The notes under the pieces are model-generated. The model saw nothing but the letters and a program-made list of their open reading frames with translations, was not told the origin of the DNA and made no database searches. From NCBI GenBank assembly GCA_947471745.1, contig CANJKZ010000010.1:715501-779500 (forward strand): a stretch of DNA of 64,000 nucleotides, written 5' to 3'. Each line of letters starts with the position of its first letter. Position 1 is the stretch's first letter. Source of the DNA: Closterium sp. Naga37s-1 (Eukaryota; Streptophyta; Zygnematophyceae; Desmidiales; Closteriaceae). Below, piece by piece: positions 46,801 through 52,636 of this stretch. The translations under genes and the position numbers were made by a program.

Positions 46801-47090
46801 CACTTGCCCTCCCTCCCTTCCAGGTGTGCACAGCAGCAGCAGAGCGCAGTCTCGATCCCACATCCTGTGTTATTAGTCGTGTTATGGATGCAGTTGCCAT
46901 GGACTCCTGTGAATCGCCCTTCACATGTTGCGTCCTGTGTTATTAGCCGTGTTCCCTTCACATGCCCTCCCCTCCCTCCCCCTCCCAGGTGTGCACGGCA
47001 GCAGCAGAGCGCAGTCTGGACCCCACATCTATGGATGCAGTTGCCATGGACCGAATCATGCAGGCCAAGCGATCTCGAGCATCCGCATAA
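23885..47090 (+). CDS. VPS51: VPS51 subunit of the GARP tethering complex, 19 exons
   Basis: Exons: 23885-24196, 24687-24826, 26718-26772, 27321-27428, 28569-28667, 30119-30274, 30831-30983, 32005-32105, 32849-32922, 33263-33336, 33877-33943, 35063-35226, 36874-37075, 38159-38244, 40654-40773, 42963-43034, 44106-44438, 45661-45837, 46989-47090. They total 2595 nt, 864 residues plus TAA, with matching phases. Residues about 98-205 form the Vps51/EXO84/COG1 helical N-terminus (LLQKHVSWAAEIKNLDSDMQ, MLVYENYSKF, RERIEQLNGTRSLLRKAQ), then FIFDLPKRL and SYGETSFRTCKKEA. The C-terminus reads LFKQRVEIFTKLEFTQ, TFNRGGYQQIQLDALFL and RSLDP, all plant-VPS51-like. Plant VPS51 is about 780 residues; the extra length is a basic/Gly-rich N-terminus and a Gly/Ser insert near 685-740. 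GARP tethers endosome-derived vesicles at the trans-Golgi. Exon 13-15 edges are less certain (exon 14 has alternative CAGCAG acceptors). Confidence 0.9.
24230..24686 (+). repeat. VPS51 exon 2 5'-edge copies and GCTGCG triplets (intron 1)
   Basis: Acceptor-plus-exon copies begin near 24317 and 24446 (CAAGCCAAGCTAGATGATCT), before the complete exon 2 at 24687. The second copy is interrupted after ATGCAGATG by a CTGCGG microsatellite (about 24545-24625). Only the last copy reaches a donor. Confidence 0.88.
24827..25020 (+). repeat. GTGA/GAGT microsatellite extending the exon 2 donor
   Basis: The donor GTGAGT of VPS51 exon 2 is the first unit of about 190 bp of GTGAGTGAGT-type repeats, so dozens of donor-like hexamers follow the real site in a row. 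Confidence 0.85.
25064..26717 (+). repeat. Thirteen partial copies of VPS51 exon 3 with acceptor sites (intron 2)
   Basis: Copies beginning CAG/CATGAAGGacaatgt start at 25064, 25193, 25326, 25451, 25571, 25696, 25798, 25917, 26066, 26157, 26299, 26434 and 26569. The complete exon is at 26718. Each encodes MKDNVASMESSMDQLL or a near variant, then C/T-rich intron, with no donor. The copy at 26569 is broken by a palindrome insertion (26605-26634), and another palindrome lies at 25985-26006. Confidence 0.95.
27028..28442 (+). repeat. VPS51 exon 4 copies: two upstream, five downstream
   Basis: Upstream acceptor copies lie at about 27030-27095 and 27165-27220. The complete exon 4 is 27321-27428. 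Downstream copies of its 3' part plus donor (RRERIEQLNGTRSLLRKAQ then GTGGG) end near 27586, 27786, 27942, 28143 and 28345, alternating between two unit types linked by GGTTGGGTT-rich sequence. Between 27288 and 27315 is a long C run. Confidence 0.92.
28443..28975 (+). repeat. VPS51 exon 5 copies around the complete exon
   Basis: A diverged copy (about 28443-28490) precedes the complete exon 5 (28569-28667). Two further copies with donors lie at about 28757-28841 and 28895-28975, encoding RLRTYSKNHQYRAAVKAYVG or a one-residue variant. Confidence 0.9.
29140..30075 (+). repeat. 21-bp minisatellite passing into a 40-bp compound unit (intron 5)
   Basis: TTGGCACAACAAGCCTTCACT is repeated about 21 times to 29600. 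After that a 40-bp unit (the same 21-mer plus CCGACAGCAAGCCTTCACT) is repeated about eleven times. All frames are open, so the long reading frames here are artefacts. The array ends 44 bp before exon 6. Confidence 0.95.
30380..31301 (+). repeat. VPS51 exon 6 and exon 7 edge copies
   Basis: An exon 6 3' copy (RVMSEEEAMEQRAEAAELL...) with donor lies at about 30380-30462. An exon 7 5' copy (about 30648-30721) precedes the complete exon 7 (30831-30983). Two exon 7 3' copies (PTAPSQTFVDALKR then GTGAGT) follow at about 31055-31143 and 31216-31301. Palindrome-like GAGGCGCCTC lies at about 30622-30631. Confidence 0.9.
31302..31578. other. VPS51 intron 7, remainder
   Basis: Contains a short imperfect duplication of TTCTTGTCGTTCTCTTCCTG (about 31393 and 31493) with related downstream sequence. 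No gene was seen. Confidence 0.6.
31579..32411 (+). repeat. VPS51 exon 8 copies and an imperfect hairpin
   Basis: Acceptor-plus-5' copies (DFMDDFERTAASFRGIF) begin near 31579, 31700 and 31863, before the complete exon 8 (32005-32105). Short 3'-edge copies with donors (TCCCTCTTCAACGAGTAAG) lie near 32278 and 32390. Between them (about 32180-32265) is a hairpin with arms like GATCACGTGATATAAG and a GAGACGTCTC palindrome near the loop. Confidence 0.88.
32461..32548 (+). repeat. CTTT/CTCT microsatellite
   Basis: Simple T/C repeat in intron 8, including repeated TCTTTCTTTCTGTCTCTC blocks. It may serve as a long polypyrimidine tract for the following exon 9 copies. Confidence 0.85.
32605..33165 (+). 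repeat. VPS51 exon 9 copies on both sides
   Basis: Acceptor copies (YI(R/T)YLQ...) begin near 32605 and 32733; the complete exon 9 is 32849-32922. Diverged 3' copies with GTGA(A/G)TGGGAG-type donors follow near 32990-33030. The region to about 33165 also repeats CCATCATTCTCCACGTC. Confidence 0.82.
33386..34202 (+). repeat. VPS51 exon 10 and 11 copies plus a palindrome cluster
   Basis: Exon 10 3' copies (SELVPDADLQDRAAE then GTGAGG) lie near 33390-33450 and 33530-33563. An exon 11 copy at about 33747-33812 precedes the complete exon 11 (33877-33943), and a 3' copy lies at about 34147-34202. Between 33965 and 34145 are at least four palindromes: one TCGA core (arms mutated) and three GCGC cores (TTTTGAGGCGCCTCAAA). 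Confidence 0.88.
34429..36291 (+). repeat. VPS51 exon 12 copies: four upstream, seven downstream
   Basis: Acceptor-plus-5' copies encoding D(A/V/G)LHAVAAK begin near 34429, 34587, 34770 and 34916. The complete exon is 35063-35226. Downstream copies of LAAVLESVQGLILNSSLRLL plus a GTAA/GTAT/GTAC donor end near 35391, 35535, 35680, 35825, 35982, 36141 and 36291; several are spaced 145 bp apart. A GAGACGTCTC palindrome lies near 34325. Confidence 0.93.
36419..37860 (+). repeat. VPS51 exon 13 copies on both sides
   Basis: Upstream, three related units containing TTTCAAGTCTCTCCTGAAGA (about 36420-36650), the later ones next to half-palindromes CGCCTCAAAA, and an acceptor copy near 36740 precede the complete exon 13 (36874-37075). 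Copies of the 3' part (SLNSHFLSLST...HQSPTGTERPP) with GTAAG or GTAGG donors lie at about 37131-37247, 37291-37407 and 37465-37578, and a fragment at about 37785-37860. Confidence 0.88.
37920..37975. repeat. Hairpin with a GAGACG core in VPS51 intron 13
   Basis: GTGATAAAAGTTGAGTT (from about 37922) is followed by its imperfect reverse complement AACTCAACTTTTATATCAC, with CTGAGACGGCTCG between. This combines a palindrome-family core with longer arms built from local sequence. Confidence 0.7.
38030..38770 (+). repeat. VPS51 exon 14 copies and CTG triplets
   Basis: A 5' copy (about 38030-38060) precedes the complete exon 14 (38159-38244). Copies of ARLSLFIQHTALPKLAT plus a GTGAGT-type donor lie at about 38325-38385, 38500-38560 and 38705-38764. 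Each is preceded by a CTG/GCTGCTGTT tract that lengthens the Leu-rich part. Confidence 0.85.
38811..40177. repeat. Large inverted repeat made from a LINE RT fragment (VPS51 intron 14)
   Basis: The left arm (38811 to about 39433) and right arm (about 39546-40177) are reverse complements over roughly 620-630 bp, about nine bases in ten matching by eye. The spacer is about 110 bp and contains a smaller hairpin with GCAGACGGGTGCACCCGTCTGC-type symmetry. Translated, each arm resembles the RT C-terminal region of the LINE at 1-5405: ENPQIAACILAVCLSAKPSY against DHPQIASHLLAIAVSARPIY, and GIQSA...YVCSWAQAI against GIRSA...YACGWCQAM. It carries stops. Transcribed with the intron it would form long double-stranded RNA. 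Confidence 0.85.
40178..40653. other. VPS51 intron 14, 3' part, with exon 14 and 15 fragments
   Basis: A fourth exon 14 3' copy (CACACTGTTCTGCCCAAGCT plus a GTGAAT donor-like site) lies at about 40277-40314, beyond the inverted repeat. An acceptor-bearing relative of exon 15 (GTGATCCAGTCCCAGCTTTC) begins near 40540. GGGCCTACGGGCCC-like and CCTAGGCCTAGCCTAG short symmetries lie near 40370-40415. Confidence 0.65.
40850..40881 (+). repeat. Poly(A) run of about 31 bases in VPS51 intron 15
   Basis: A pure A-tract stands in otherwise G/C-rich intron shortly before the first exon 16 copy. It could be the tail of a retroposed fragment or simple slippage; no retroelement body is recognisable beside it. 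Confidence 0.8.
40925..43160 (+). repeat. VPS51 exon 16 5'-edge copies around the complete exon
   Basis: Copies with acceptor and YVDLEARKLHQMIAK-like coding start near 40930, 41047, 41184, 42371, 42550, 42690 and 42822, before the complete exon 16 (42963-43034). A 3' copy (HQMIAKSVSTPNWVK then GTGCGT) lies at about 43120-43168. The 64-bp satellite at 41233-42300 has grown inside this set. Confidence 0.92.
41233..42300 (+). repeat. 64-bp satellite, about 16 units, each centred on a perfect palindrome
   Basis: The unit starts AGTGATCCCCCTTTACCCCT and contains TTTTGAGTCGACTCAAAA, with two further symmetric bases on each side (22-bp palindrome). Units differ by only one or two bases (CACGG/CACTG), so the array is recent and homogenised. 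Its first and last units merge with sequence that follows exon 16 copies (ATCGCC(G/A)AGA), so it grew from a palindrome next to such a copy. Confidence 0.95.
43169..43472. other. VPS51 intron 16, unremarkable stretch
   Basis: Mixed-composition intron with no gene, palindrome or clear exon copy. A tRNA-like B-box on the minus strand near 43235 is isolated and not supported by any stem. Confidence 0.5.
43473..44570 (+). repeat. VPS51 exon 17 copies: four upstream, one downstream
   Basis: Acceptor-plus-5' copies (Y...DVRMV(V/S)DLILQE(V/A)E) begin near 43473, 43611, 43782 and 43951. The complete exon 17 is 44106-44438. A copy of its 3' part (DVAKLFNQRVEIFTKLEFTQ-like, then a GTAAGC donor) lies at about 44492-44560. 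Copies 2 and 3 share a long nearly identical downstream stretch. Confidence 0.92.
44655..44700. repeat. Palindrome with TCGA core before the 19-bp array
   Basis: GATTTTTTAGTCGACTCAAA, continuing symmetrically to AAATC (about 44666-44689), is a family member with one arm base changed. GAGTCGA and TCGACTC outside it extend the symmetry. Confidence 0.75.
44703..45190 (+). repeat. 19-bp minisatellite in VPS51 intron 17
   Basis: GATCGAGCAGTGTGGTGAA is repeated about 25 times with very few differences. The antisense reading frame through it (HTARSSPHCSIFTTLLDL) is a shadow. Confidence 0.95.
45190..45390. repeat. Three tandem hairpins with TCGA-core palindromes in the loop
   Basis: A unit of about 80 bp occurs twice in full and once in part. 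It holds GTGTGATAAGTCGAG, then TTTCAGTCGACTCAATA, then CTCGACTTATCACATA, so the arms flank a palindrome-family core. Between units lies ACTGCAGGTGTTGGTGCTTG, leading into an exon 18 copy. Confidence 0.88.
45391..46420 (+). repeat. VPS51 exon 18 copies: two upstream, five downstream
   Basis: Acceptor-side copies (ATIVKLTIKSFQECVRL, SVMATVVKLTLKSFQECV) lie near 45391-45470 and 45541-45600. The complete exon 18 is 45661-45837. Copies of LRAYVDDESAVDTLMDE plus a GTGAGC/GTGGGT donor follow near 45894, 45997, 46100, 46208 and 46362, four of them in about 103-108-bp units. Confidence 0.93.
46421..46988 (+). repeat. VPS51 exon 19 5'-edge copies (intron 18)
   Basis: Acceptor copies encoding VCTAAA(K/E)RSLDPTS begin near 46676 and 46824, before the complete terminal exon at 46989. 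An internal MDAVAMD-like fragment lies near 46884. The start of the region also holds an exon 18-like fragment (YQQNQLDAL, about 46487). Confidence 0.85.
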
Positions 47091-47512
47091 GTGCTACAAT
47101 GGAATGACACGGGTGACGTAATCTTGCGTGGGGCAAGATGTGAACCGATACCGATGGTTCTGTGGCCTCACATCCATGGATGCAGTTGCCATGGACCGAA
47201 TAACTATGGCCTGGGACAAGACGAGTCCTCTATGTTACGGCACACGACAAGCAACGCGCGTTCGCTGCAGGGCAGCACGAAGGTGGTTTGTGTCTGTGAC
47301 TGTGACTGCTCGTTCTTGGATGCAGTTGCCACGGACCGAATCATGCAGGCCAAGCGATCTCGACCGTCCACATAGTGAACTGTGTCCATCAACACTTGCT
47401 GTGTGATTAAACCAAGTTTCGCATGTGACAGGGTGAGAAATTGCAGGATTGTTGTGGAACAGAACGGGTATTTGATACTTTTTGTATTTTGCGTAATCCA
47501 CATGCTTAGTGT
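47091..47512 (+). repeat. VPS51 3' flank with two extra copies of the terminal exon
   Basis: Downstream of the TAA, TGGATGCAGTTGCCATGGAC recurs at about 47177, and a longer copy at about 47317-47374 encodes DAVATDRIMQAKRSRPST and ends in its own TAG. If these lie in the transcript they are 3' UTR. If spliced they would give a slightly different C-terminus, but no acceptor directly precedes them. Confidence 0.75.
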
Positions 47513-47593
47513 GTCAGGATGGCCGAGTTGGTCCAAGGCGCCAGTTTCAGGTACTGGTCCGAAAGGGCATGGGTTCGAATCCCATTCCTGACA
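47513..47593 (+). tRNA. tRNA-Leu(CAG): tRNA-Leu (anticodon CAG)
   Basis: The acceptor stem GTCAGGA/TCCTGAC closes with discriminator A. The A box is TGGCCGAGTTGG and the B box GGTTCGAATCC. Anticodon stem CCAGT/ACTGG holds loop TTCAGGT, anticodon CAG. It differs from the copy at 19303 in the D loop and T stem, with a compensated pair change (GTGGG/CCCAC to ATGGG/CCCAT), so both keep pairing. A CTTTTG run at about 47626 could terminate Pol III transcription. The two loci share a similar 3' flank (GCCC then AAACTT). Confidence 0.88.
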
Positions 47594-47826
47594 TAGTTGC
47601 CCCTAAACTTTCCACTTGTCGGCAGCTTTTGTCCCCTTCATTACTTTCCCCCTTCTTCCTCCCAATTTACATATCTCTATCCCCATTTCCTCTATCACCA
47701 TTGCTGATCCCACCACTGCGTTGAGCTTTCTCTTTGAGCTTCCAGTTGGAGCCAGAGGGGAGGACAATGGATCAAACAGTTGTCTTCTCTTTGAGTTTCC
47801 AGTTGAAGCATAAGAGCGTATTCCTT
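47594..47826. other. Spacer between tRNA-Leu and the nested retroelements
   Basis: C/T-rich, then a short duplication of TCTTTGAG(C/T)TTCCAGTTG (about 47729 and 47788). No gene was seen. Confidence 0.6.
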
Positions 47827-48472
47827 GTTGGAAATCCGAATACAGTATAACGAATACTGTATACCAGTGTGTTGTTTGGTTTTAGTGTAGCCGCATACAG
47901 TCAGAGTACTGCACACCCGGTCTACGCTTTCGTACACCTGGTGTTCGCTATTGGTTACAACCGCGCGTTTACCGCACACTTGGTGGACGGTTTTGTCAAG
48001 GTCATGGCGCACTTCGATGGCGAAGTGGATGCTGGATATGCGGCTTTTCAAGAAACCATCATGGCTCATCATGAGCACCTGGAAAGCATGATTACAAAGG
48101 CACCACCAGCACTCCAAGCTTCGTTAAGGGACAAGTTTGGAATGACAATCCAGCCAAGGACAACGTTCTCTCATGAGTTCAGCAATCCGTCCACCCGTGG
48201 ACACTCTCATTCAAGCACTCCGCGTACTAACCAAAACCGTGCATCAAATGTTCATGCAGGAATTGATGGTGAAGGGGAAATGGGCATACCTCAAGGAGGA
48301 GAGTCATCCCAAGGGAGGGATGCATCCGTCCAAGGAGAGGAGAGCGCCAATCCCGCACCTCAATCATCCATGCAAAGGGAAGCACGGGGGATGAATGATG
48401 AGTATGGGAGTGCAGTGCATGGTGGAATGAGAAGTGGACAGATTGGGCAGCAGGGTGACGAAAATGGTGAAG

Positions 48473-48562
48473 TGTCGAGAGTAAAGGGAAAAGGTGGGTG
48501 CACTACATTAGCTACCCCACTAAAGCCTACATTCTATTATGACATAGGCATATAATTTGACA
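48473..48562 (-). repeat. 3' LTR of the minus-strand copia element (39-bp deletion)
   Basis: 90 bp, bounded by TGTCAAATTA and CTCTCGACA (minus strand). It matches the 129-bp 5' LTR except for a 39-bp gap after GTGCACTA on the plus strand. The sequence TATGGGGGTG at 48563-48572 (minus) is the polypurine tract. Confidence 0.92.
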
Positions 48563-48788
48563 CACCCCCATAGGCAAAGTGGGGGAGAGTAAGGGGTCAC
48601 AAGACCAGTCATGAGAAGCAAAACAAGCTCAGGGTGGATCACAACGTCACCACACACACTGAGCACAAGCAAAGGGCCACAAGACCAGTTCACATACAGA
48701 GGTATATATGCAACAACAACAGTACAGTGATCTCTACTTAGTAGAGCAAGCATGCAGGTATATATATAGATCACAGTACAAGCAAAGT

Positions 48789-49093
48789 CTACAGCAAGTG
48801 AGGAAAAGTGGGCACAAGGCCTAACAAAGTGCAGAAACGCTGATGATCACCAGACGGAAGTGCCTTGGTGAATATATCAGCAGTGTTGGCCCGAGTGGCC
48901 ACGTGTGCAAGACGAAGCTGACCACGCTGCTGCAACTCTCGAGCCAAGAAGTAGCGCAGAGCGATGTGCTTCGTTCTGTGCTCCAGTCTGTGCTCCTGAC
49001 TCAAGGCAATGGCGGCCTTGTTGTCGACGTACATCACTGGAGGAGAACGAGGCCGCTCTCCCAAGTCGGTCAGCAGGTAGGTGAGCCAGCGTA
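48789..49093 (-). pseudogene. Copia RNase H C-terminal part, left of the Tc1 insertion
   Basis: Encodes RWLTYLLTDL...VMYVDNKAAI...ANTADIFTKALPSGDHQRF, the end of copia RNase H, stopping at 48789. It continues in frame from the segment ending at 50693 when the transposon and one TA are ignored. Codons right of 49093 in this frame belong to the transposon. Confidence 0.9.
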
Positions 49094-50692
49094 CACTGAA
49101 CGAAATAATTGTCCATATGTTCATGTTTCAAGACATGAACGGGCATTAGTGGCCATGGTGATTAAGCCTTAATAACTGGACCACATGAGGTTAAAGCCTG
49201 AAGGGTTGTACATCTAAACACGCTGCATGTTGGCCATAAACTCGGTTAAACAAGCAGCGAATATAGAAATAGGCAAATACTAGCATAAGGACAGTTTTTT
49301 ACAATTACAGTCACACATGCAAAGCAAGCAGAATCTAGTACTTGGTCCAGCGACCCTTGGCCTTGAGCACAGCCCGCACACGCCTAGGCATGCTGTCGAT
49401 CAGCTCACTGCACCAAGCCGCAGGGATTTTCTCCCATTCCACTTGTACTCTGTCCCATAGCTCGAGAATGCCTGCAGGGGGGTGGGGGTAAGCAAGCAGC
49501 TGCTTCTTCAAGTAAACCCACAGATGTTCTATGGGGTTGAGGTCCGGACTAGATGCTGGCCATGGGAGCACAGAGTACGGCTGCTCGGCAAGGTAAGTTT
49601 TGACCATCTTGCATGTATGCTTCGGGTCATTGTCATGCTGGAACACAACGGTCTCGGGATCAAACTCGTAATGCTCAATAGTCTGCTGCAGCTCATCCTG
49701 CAGGATTGAACGGTACAACTCGCCGTTCATTCTTCCCTCTATCTTGCACATGAAACCCGCGCCGTTGTATGTCATGCACCCCCAAATCATGATGGAGCCG
49801 CCGCCATGTTTGACGGTCTGTTTCACATGGTGCGGCTCCATGTGACAGTCCTCCCTAATCCAGGCCCAACTACGGCCGTCGCTACTAAACCGGCATATCT
49901 TTGTTTCGTCGCTCCACACCACACGTTTCCAGTCGTCGATCGTCCAGTGCTGATGGTCCTTGGCCCACTGTCTGCGGTCCTTGACATTTTTCGCCGATAA
50001 TCTAGGCTTCGACGGCTTTTCTACCGCCCTAACTCTGTGCCGCTTGAGAGTGTTTCGCACGGTGGCGCCCGTGACACTGATGCCGTGCGATGAGGAGATC
50101 ATTCCCGCTGCCGCCTCGGCGGATTTCGATTCACCAGACACTATCGACCTTATAACTATCCTCGCGATTTGCTCTGGTAACTTGCGCGGCCGACCAGGTT
50201 TCGCCGGGGACGGCACTAGCTCGTCGAACGTTTTCGGACCGAGGTGGCGGAGGAGCTCGTCATGAACTGCAGACTTTGAAACTCCCAACTCCTGCGCGAT
50301 TTGGCGGTAACTACGCCCCTCCGCAATTCGCTGCATGATCCGCTTCTGTTTCTCCTCGCTAAGGCGCTTCATGCTGCGGGGGTGTTAGCGCTACTCATAA
50401 ATCGTAGTATCCGCCCGTAATCTCCTGTGTACCTAATTAGTCTAGATCTAACAGCGCACCAAATAAGGAGCGGGACATTTCGGAAAGATTTGTCCGTGTG
50501 GGGTGTCGAGAGGGAAGAGCTGACTCGTTAGAGCAAGAGGTTTTGTGGGGGCTATAGGTAGCCTACACAAACTCGTAACAGTCAACCCTAAACCCTGTAT
50601 GCAATATGCTTATTACAAAACTTGTTAAGGCCCCAATTGGGTGGAAGTTATCATACATTTCGAATGCATAAGGACAATATTTTCGTTCAGTG
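49094..50692 (-). mobile_element. Tc1/mariner DNA transposon inserted in copia RNase H
   Basis: 1599 bp between TA dinucleotides at 49092-49093 and 50693-50694. Terminal inverted repeats begin CACTGAACGAAA, match 19 of 21 outer bases and keep partial similarity further in. The host reading frame is restored exactly by removing the element plus one TA, giving MAAQEL followed by RWLTYLL. The transposase is intact, so this element may be recently active. Confidence 0.95.
49335..50372 (-). CDS. Tc1/mariner transposase, DD34E
   Basis: 345 residues, the usual length for Tc1 transposases, with no internal stop. The N-terminus carries a helix-turn-helix (RSYRQIAQELGVSKSAVHDE, about 20-39), followed by a second DNA-binding region (SSHGISVTGATVRNTLKRHR). 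Catalytic motifs are D in VVWSDETKI (about 155), D in FQHDNDPKH (about 246) and E in NPIEHLW, with 34 residues between the last two, giving DD34E. GRPRK near 80-85 resembles the AT-hook/nuclear-signal linker of the family. It cuts and pastes the element at TA targets in the nucleus. ATG at 50372 is used because it starts the conserved HTH region. Confidence 0.93.
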   Translation of the reverse strand: MKRLSEEKQKRIMQRIAEGRSYRQIAQELGVSKSAVHDELLRHLGPKTFDELVPSPAKPGRPRKLPEQIARIVIRSIVSGESKSAEAAAGMISSSHGISVTGATVRNTLKRHRVRAVEKPSKPRLSAKNVKDRRQWAKDHQHWTIDDWKRVVWSDETKICRFSSDGRSWAWIREDCHMEPHHVKQTVKHGGGSIMIWGCMTYNGAGFMCKIEGRMNGELYRSILQDELQQTIEHYEFDPETVVFQHDNDPKHTCKMVKTYLAEQPYSVLPWPASSPDLNPIEHLWVYLKKQLLAYPHPPAGILELWDRVQVEWEKIPAAWCSELIDSMPRRVRAVLKAKGRWTKY

Positions 50693-52636
50693 TAACTCCT
50701 GTGCAGCCATGGCTGTGGCGTAGATCCCAGCCTCACAACTGGAGCTGAGAACTGAAGACGAGCGTGTAGAACGCCAAGAAACTGAACCAGAGCCAAGGCT
50801 GAAGGTGTAGCCCTGTGACGACCGCTGCGTAGCCTGGTCGTCAACCCAAGAAGCGTCCGAGTGACCAGTGAGGACAACGTCGCCGCGTCCTCCAAGCACG
50901 AGCCCCATGCCCGATGTACTGCACAAGTAGCGCAGTACCCTCTTAGCAGCATCCATGTGCACCTTTCGGTGCCGACCAGAAGCCACGTAGCAAGCCAGAA
51001 GGCCAAGAGGGTACGCGAGGTCAGGACGAGTGCAGGTCATCAGGTACATGAGGCAGCCCACTAGCTCTGGGTAAGGACCACTCGGCTCTACGGACTCGTC
51101 CGAAGGTGGAGCTGAGAGCGAGTGACCTGTAGCCAGAGGAGTGGCATGTGCCGAGGACCAGGTGAAGCCGAAGCGCTGAAGGACCTGCTGCACCATGTGT
51201 GACTGAGTCAGGGTGATGGTGCGGCGTGCTCTGTCCCGGGTGATCTGCAAGCCAAGGTAACTGCGCAGCTCACCTAGGTCTGTGCACGTGTGTCTCTTCT
51301 GCAGCTCCGACTTCACCAGGGCGAGAGCCTCAGTGTCACCAGCGGCAAAGACCAAGTCGTCGACGTACACGAGGATGTAGAACGGCGGCAGCGAAGTGTC
51401 GGTGCACAGAAACAGCGACGGGTCAGCAGTCGACGGAGCAAACCCAAGAGCCGCAAGTGTCGTCCTCAGTGTGTCGTGCCACTCACATGGCACCTGGCGG
51501 AGACCGTAGACCGGCCGCCGGAGGCTCCACTGGGTACCAGGAGGGAACGACCCAGTGAAGCCAGGCAGGCGGCGCAGCCAGATCTCCTCGTGCCGGCTGC
51601 CCTGCAAGAAAGCTGTGCTGAAGTCAAGAGAGTGAAGCTCGTAGTCACGCTGAGCAGCAACGTGCAGCAGCACCCGAAGAGTGGTCATCTTCGGGGTGGG
51701 GAAGAAGGTCTGGAAGAAGTCAACTCCCTCTCGCTGACTAAAACCTCGAGCAACGTAACGAGCCTTGAAGACAGGCGGAGAACCTGGCGGCCGCTTCACC
51801 ATGAAAATCCACATGCCACTGACGATGTTCGCCCCAGGAGGGGGAACCTCGTCGACGTACGTGCCTGTGGACTTCCAGGATGCCATCTCTACGTCCATGG
51901 CTGTCTGCCACTGAGAGGAGTACTCACCCGCGATCGCCTCAGCGTAAGAGCGCGGGGTCGGGATGTCTGGAGCATCCGGGTCTCCCTCAGGGGCAAGCAG
52001 CATGGACACGAGATGAGGCGCAGCGGCTGCAAGACACTCAAGGTCCTCCTGCCTGTCCTCAAGGACGTCCGTGCCAAGAGCACACTCACCCCCGACGGAC
52101 GGAGGACAGACAGACTCAGACTCAGCAACAAGACTAGCGGCATAGTCTAGACGACAGGCAGCAGCAAAGTCAACAAGCTCAGCGACTAAGGCAGACGCGG
52201 CAGTAGACTCAAACGACAGGTCAGTGACAACTGTGGCTAGCAGACGCGTGACAGTAGGGTGAGCAGCACGAGCGCGGTCAGACTCAGGCTCAGGAACGGT
52301 AGGCAGAGAAGACGCAGGAGGGGACGGCAGGGGAACACGCTGCGGAGGAGAGGAAGGACGACGGACTACAAGGTGGGTGCCGGGGACAGCCGGCTGACGC
52401 GAACGAGGAACACGACGACCGGAACGACCAGAACGGACAGGCGAGACATGACGCGACGCAGGCTCACGACGCTCAGTAAGACCCCCAGTCTGCTCAGTGT
52501 AAGGAGAAGAAGCAGGCAGCGGTGAGCCAGGCTGTAACGGAAGACCAGTAGACGAAGGGAGACTAAGAACCTGGCGAAGTGCAGAGTCAGACGGTGGCTG
52601 AGACGACGGAGACGGTGGAGCAAAGAACAGGCGCGG
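50693..52636 (-). pseudogene. Copia RT and RNase H N-terminal part
   Basis: Directly downstream of the TAG at 52637 the pol frame stays open through a Ser/Pro-rich linker into the RT (ARYVARGFSQREGVDFFQTF, catalytic LVYVDDLVFA) and RNase H (LTGHSDASWVDD...SSSCEAGIYATAMAAQEL). The Tc1 insertion at 50693 cuts it. No other stop or frameshift is seen over about 1.9 kb. Confidence 0.9.
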
